From positions 1 through 8,099 of the forward strand of contig URNJ01000079.1 in assembly GCA_900549215.1 (NCBI GenBank): a DNA stretch of 8,099 nt, given 5' to 3'. Of the stretch, positions 6,147 through 8,099 are shown one piece after another. The DNA is from an uncultured Collinsella sp. (GTDB lineage Bacteria; Actinomycetota; Coriobacteriia; Coriobacteriales; Coriobacteriaceae). Within the stretch, counting starts at the first letter, position 1. Each line of letters opens with the position of its first letter. Both the position numbers and the translations under genes were made by a program. The notes beneath the pieces are model-generated. The model worked only from the letters and a program-made list of their open reading frames with translations, did no database searches and was not told the origin of the DNA.

Positions 6147-7337
6147 ATGAGTATCGTATTGTCACATACCACTGCAAAAGCGGTCTACCAGGCCGCGCAT
6201 TCGGTGTCTGCGAAAGGCATCGAGTCCTGTAACCCTGCCGCGATTTACGGATCATGTCCCACCGGAACGCTCCTTGACGCAGCCGCAGAATGGCTCACCA
6301 AACATGATGTTTCCCTCGACGCGAATGATTCCCTCGAGGTGATGGTGTTTGATCGCAGGAATGCGCGCCATGCAATGAACTGTCAATGCCACGTTTCTTC
6401 AAAACGATTCTCGAACTCACGCTTTATAGAGCTTGAAGATGGCATCTTCATTGTTGGCGTTGAGCTTTGCGCACTTCAGGCCGCCACCTATCTTCCTTTT
6501 CGCGAACTGGTGGAGTACTACTTTGAACTATGCGGCGCTTATTCCCTTGGAACCGACTCTCCCACCTCCTATACCGAGCGTTTCGCGCTCAACTCGACCG
6601 AGAGATTGAAACAGTTCTTTAATTCCATTACCAGATGCGACGGTCTGGCTCTTGCCCGAAAGGCGATCCAATGTGTGCGCGACGGATGCCGGTCTCCTAT
6701 GGAAACAGCCTTTGTCATGATGCTAACGCTGCCCAAAAGCGAAGGAGGGCTTGGTATTAAGGGAATTGAGACCGATTACGAGGTACAGGTCACCGCTGCC
6801 GCAAAGAATCTCACGAGACGCAAAAAGTTCTTTATGGATGCATATCTAAAGAAATCTCGCACAGACATTGAATACAACGGTTTTTATCATGACGCGGAAG
6901 AAGACCGCGCCATCGATGAGGAGCGCAAGAATGCACTTGCGTCCATGGGGTACGGAATCATCACCGTCAGTCGTTATTCCTTTATGCATGCCAGCTCTTT
7001 CGTTAGGGTCATGGAAGCAATCCAGCGGAAAGAGGGCGTACGCCCCTCGCGTCTGCCAAAAGACTTTCAAATCATGCAAGAGGACCTGAGACAGTTTGTG
7101 CTCAGAAGGTTTATAGAAGAGAAAAAGCGAATTCAGAAGCAGCTTCGCCAGGATTCCGAAGAGCGTCAACGAATCGACCTCGAAAAAGCAACGCTCGAAG
7201 GCATCACGCTGGATGACCCGACAATTAATGAAGTTCCGGCAATCGATGACATGCAGACTGTCGAATCCGACAGCCCATCATTTGCCCAAACAAGCAGCCT
7301 CGCGCCCGAGGGCAGGGTCTTCGGGGCCGGAGACTAG
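6147..7337 (+). CDS. AbiEi-like protein with DUF559/Vsr-like nuclease fold
   Basis: A 396-residue protein. Residues about 1-130 resemble the AbiEi/DNA-binding type of N-terminal half seen in coriobacterial hypotheticals (VLSHTTA start; LEDGIFIVGVELCALQAATYLPFRELVEYYFELCGAYSLG). Residues about 183-292 look like a PD-(D/E)XK/Vsr-type endonuclease core: SPMETAFVMML (Glu186), FFMDAYL (Asp231), DIEYNGFYH (Glu242, His248), then DEERKNALASMGYGIITVSR, the usual arginine-bearing helix and closing strand. The common ExDG is EYNG here, so activity is uncertain. The last hundred residues are a charged, probably coiled-coil helix (about 305-350) and a disordered acidic tail. No Shine-Dalgarno sequence precedes the ATG; the bases before it are GATATATATC. 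Codon use is more AT-rich than in neighbouring genes, and both flanks are AT-rich, suggesting horizontal gain. Function is unknown; defence or DNA-processing is inference. No AbiEii-like partner toxin is adjacent. Confidence 0.75.
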   Translation: MSIVLSHTTAKAVYQAAHSVSAKGIESCNPAAIYGSCPTGTLLDAAAEWLTKHDVSLDANDSLEVMVFDRRNARHAMNCQCHVSSKRFSNSRFIELEDGIFIVGVELCALQAATYLPFRELVEYYFELCGAYSLGTDSPTSYTERFALNSTERLKQFFNSITRCDGLALARKAIQCVRDGCRSPMETAFVMMLTLPKSEGGLGIKGIETDYEVQVTAAAKNLTRRKKFFMDAYLKKSRTDIEYNGFYHDAEEDRAIDEERKNALASMGYGIITVSRYSFMHASSFVRVMEAIQRKEGVRPSRLPKDFQIMQEDLRQFVLRRFIEEKKRIQKQLRQDSEERQRIDLEKATLEGITLDDPTINEVPAIDDMQTVESDSPSFAQTSSLAPEGRVFGAGD

Positions 7338-7346
7338 GCCGGCTAA

Positions 7347-7391
7347 CAAGGTGGGTACCCTAGCGACGTGCAAAATTGCGAGTATTCAGCA
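7347..7391 (+). repeat. Intergenic repeat, copy 1 of an inverted pair
   Basis: This 45-bp unit begins with CAAGGTGGGTACCCT and includes GTGCAAAA and GAGTATTC-x-GCA blocks. The reverse complement of 7557-7602 matches it: 26 of 29 positions in the first part, then the GAGTATTC and GCA blocks after a 1-base length difference. Each copy contains the palindrome GGGTACCC. Copy 1 starts 9 bp after the stop of the nuclease-like gene. Confidence 0.75.
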
Positions 7392-7556
7392 GGGTCGGGT
7401 GTCTATCACCCTCGAGTGGATCCAAATGTGAAGCGAAATCACTCTTGCGTGAGAGCGTTAGGCAACATTTGAGGAAGAACTCATCGGATTAACACCCTAA
7501 GATAACTCTTGAACTGCATTATATGACCTGCAATAAATTAGCGGACCCCCTATAGT
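7392..7556. other. Gene-free interval between inverted repeats
   Basis: I see no protein-like frame, RNA gene or promoter that I would defend here. A short GGGTG/CACCC stem with a TCTAT loop lies near the left end. The sequence is AT-rich, like the rest of the 421-bp gap between the nuclease-like gene and the ArsR gene. Confidence 0.4.
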
Positions 7557-7602
7557 TGCAGAATACTCCATTTTTTTGCACGGCACGAGGGTACCCACCT
7601 TG
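7557..7602 (-). repeat. Intergenic repeat, copy 2 of an inverted pair
   Basis: On the minus strand this reads CAAGGTGGGTACCCT..., then GTGCAAAA within a run of seven A, then GAGTATTCTGCA, matching copy 1 at 7347-7391 in opposite orientation. The outer ends of the two copies are 256 bp apart. No target-site duplication is visible outside them (CTAA on the left, GCAT on the right). Confidence 0.75.
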
Positions 7603-7684
7603 GCATCGACTATCAAAAAACGCTCAGTCCGGGATCTCGTCCACTATTCCCCATCATTTTGTACAACGAATTACCTGAACGTCA

Positions 7685-7712
7685 TTGACATATGAACATG
7701 CACTCATATAAT
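7685..7712 (+). promoter_or_regulatory. Consensus promoter of the ArsR-family gene
   Basis: TTGACA (7685-7690) and TATAAT (7707-7712) are both perfect sigma-70 hexamers with a 16-bp spacer. The start of transcription would fall near 7719, about 40 bp before the ATG. The left operator (7690-7709) occupies the spacer and touches both hexamers, so a bound repressor would block RNA polymerase directly. Confidence 0.85.
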
Positions 7713-7745
7713 CGAAAGTAAATTATATGAGCGCATGTTCATATG
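7689..7745 (+). promoter_or_regulatory. Double ArsR/SmtB operator, 24-bp inverted repeat
   Basis: Arms 7689-7712 and 7722-7745 are reverse complements at 23 of 24 positions, separated by the 9-base CGAAAGTAA. Each arm itself contains ATATGA-N8-TCATAT (7690-7709 and 7725-7744), the half-site arrangement typical of SmtB/CadC/CzrA-type operators. The centres are 35 bp apart. The left site overlaps the promoter; the right site lies in the 5' leader and ends next to the AAAGGA ribosome-binding site. This supports metal-relieved autorepression of the gene at 7759. The leader RNA could form only part of the large hairpin because the left arm is upstream of the likely start of transcription. Confidence 0.85.
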
Positions 7746-7758
7746 AAAGGATATTGCA

Positions 7759-8099
7759 ATGAGCATCCGCGTTGATGAAACGAAACTCGACATCGAGGCC
7801 ACCGAACCCGCGATCCCGACCACCTGCTCGCCCGAGGACCTTCCCGACGAGGAGCTTCTCTACGACCTCGCCGACCTGTTCAAGGTCTTCAGCGACACCA
7901 CGCGCATCAAGATCCTCTATGCCCTCATGGGCCGCGAGCTCTGCGTGGCAGACATCGCCGAAGCGACCGAAACCTCGCAGTCCGCGGTGTCGCACCAGCT
8001 GCGCACACTCAAGCAGTCGCACCTGGTTAAATTCCGGCGCGACGGGCGCAATATCCTCTACTCGCTCGCCGACGACCACGTCTACACCATGCTCAACCA
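7759..8099 (+). CDS. ArsR/SmtB family metal-sensing repressor (3' end outside window)
   Basis: The first 113 residues of a winged-helix ArsR/SmtB repressor; the 3' end is cut by the window. A 25-residue Asp/Glu-rich extension with one cysteine (Cys23) precedes LADLFKVFSDTTRIKILYAL (37-56). ELCVADIAEAT (60-70) is the family's ELCVxDIA segment, TSQSAVSHQLRTLKQ (72-86) is the recognition helix, and RRDGRNILYSLADDHV (93-108) is the wing and start of helix 5. The DxH pair Asp105/His107 at the start of helix 5 matches the zinc-site pattern of SmtB/CzrA-type sensors; the second pair of ligands would be beyond the edge. No CxC arsenic-type site is seen. The ATG at 7759 has AAAGGA seven bases upstream. 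It most likely represses itself and a downstream metal exporter such as a P1B-type ATPase, which is inference. Confidence 0.9.
   Translation, partial: MSIRVDETKLDIEATEPAIPTTCSPEDLPDEELLYDLADLFKVFSDTTRIKILYALMGRELCVADIAEATETSQSAVSHQLRTLKQSHLVKFRRDGRNILYSLADDHVYTMLN

Noticed and set aside
6147..7337. A type IV toxin-antitoxin operon
   Set aside because: Only an AbiEi-like part is seen; no nucleotidyltransferase-type AbiEii toxin gene lies next to it in the window.
7213..7431. Short frame running out of the nuclease-like gene through repeat copy 1
   Set aside because: It overlaps the end of the real gene in another frame and has no ribosome-binding site or recognisable domain.
7347..7602. A complete miniature transposon (MITE)
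   Set aside because: The inverted ends fit, but no target-site duplication is visible and the ends carry no familiar transposase-site signature, so I call only repeats.

Overview
The window looks like chromosomal DNA of a GC-rich gut actinomycete, most probably a Coriobacteriia member close to Collinsella. This is inferred from codon use, gene families and intergenic hairpin style; no marker gene is present. It holds eight recognisable coding regions. Six are complete or broken housekeeping-like genes, one is a lower-GC accessory gene, and one is a metal-sensor gene cut by the right edge. No rRNA, tRNA, CRISPR or insertion sequence was seen.

Left part (1-2131, minus strand): a nitroreductase gene broken by a +1 frameshift is followed by two tandem, paralogous histidine-phosphatase (phosphoglycerate-mutase-like) genes 17 bp apart. 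The set ends at a strong hairpin near position 115. A second hairpin lies between the nitroreductase and the first phosphatase.

Centre (2367-4641): a six-helix HdeD/DUF308 membrane protein gene abuts a YaiI/YqxD (DUF188) gene on the plus strand, and an excellent intrinsic terminator closes the pair. Converging on it from the minus strand is a two-halved metal permease (ArsP_2 / putative manganese transporter type) with a His/Asp-rich cytoplasmic loop. The gap between the convergent genes carries two diverged, oppositely oriented copies of one 33-bp palindromic repeat. The permease promoter is studded with three CTAG motifs, a plausible metal-regulator site.

Right part (4814-8099, plus strand): a DEDDh 3'-5' exonuclease gene diverges from the permease but has a +1 frameshift that separates its third catalytic motif. 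A 16-pair hairpin follows it. Next comes an AT-rich stretch and a 396-residue protein that combines an AbiEi-like N-terminal half with a DUF559/Vsr-like nuclease fold, probably accessory DNA. Downstream lies an inverted pair of about 45-bp repeats. The window ends with an ArsR/SmtB metal sensor gene, whose consensus promoter is embedded in two ATATGA-N8-TCATAT operators that together form a 24-bp inverted repeat. The genes this sensor controls, probably a metal exporter, would lie beyond the window.

The most notable signals are the doubled, self-symmetric operator of the ArsR gene, the unusual nuclease-like accessory protein, and three separate kinds of intergenic palindromic repeat.
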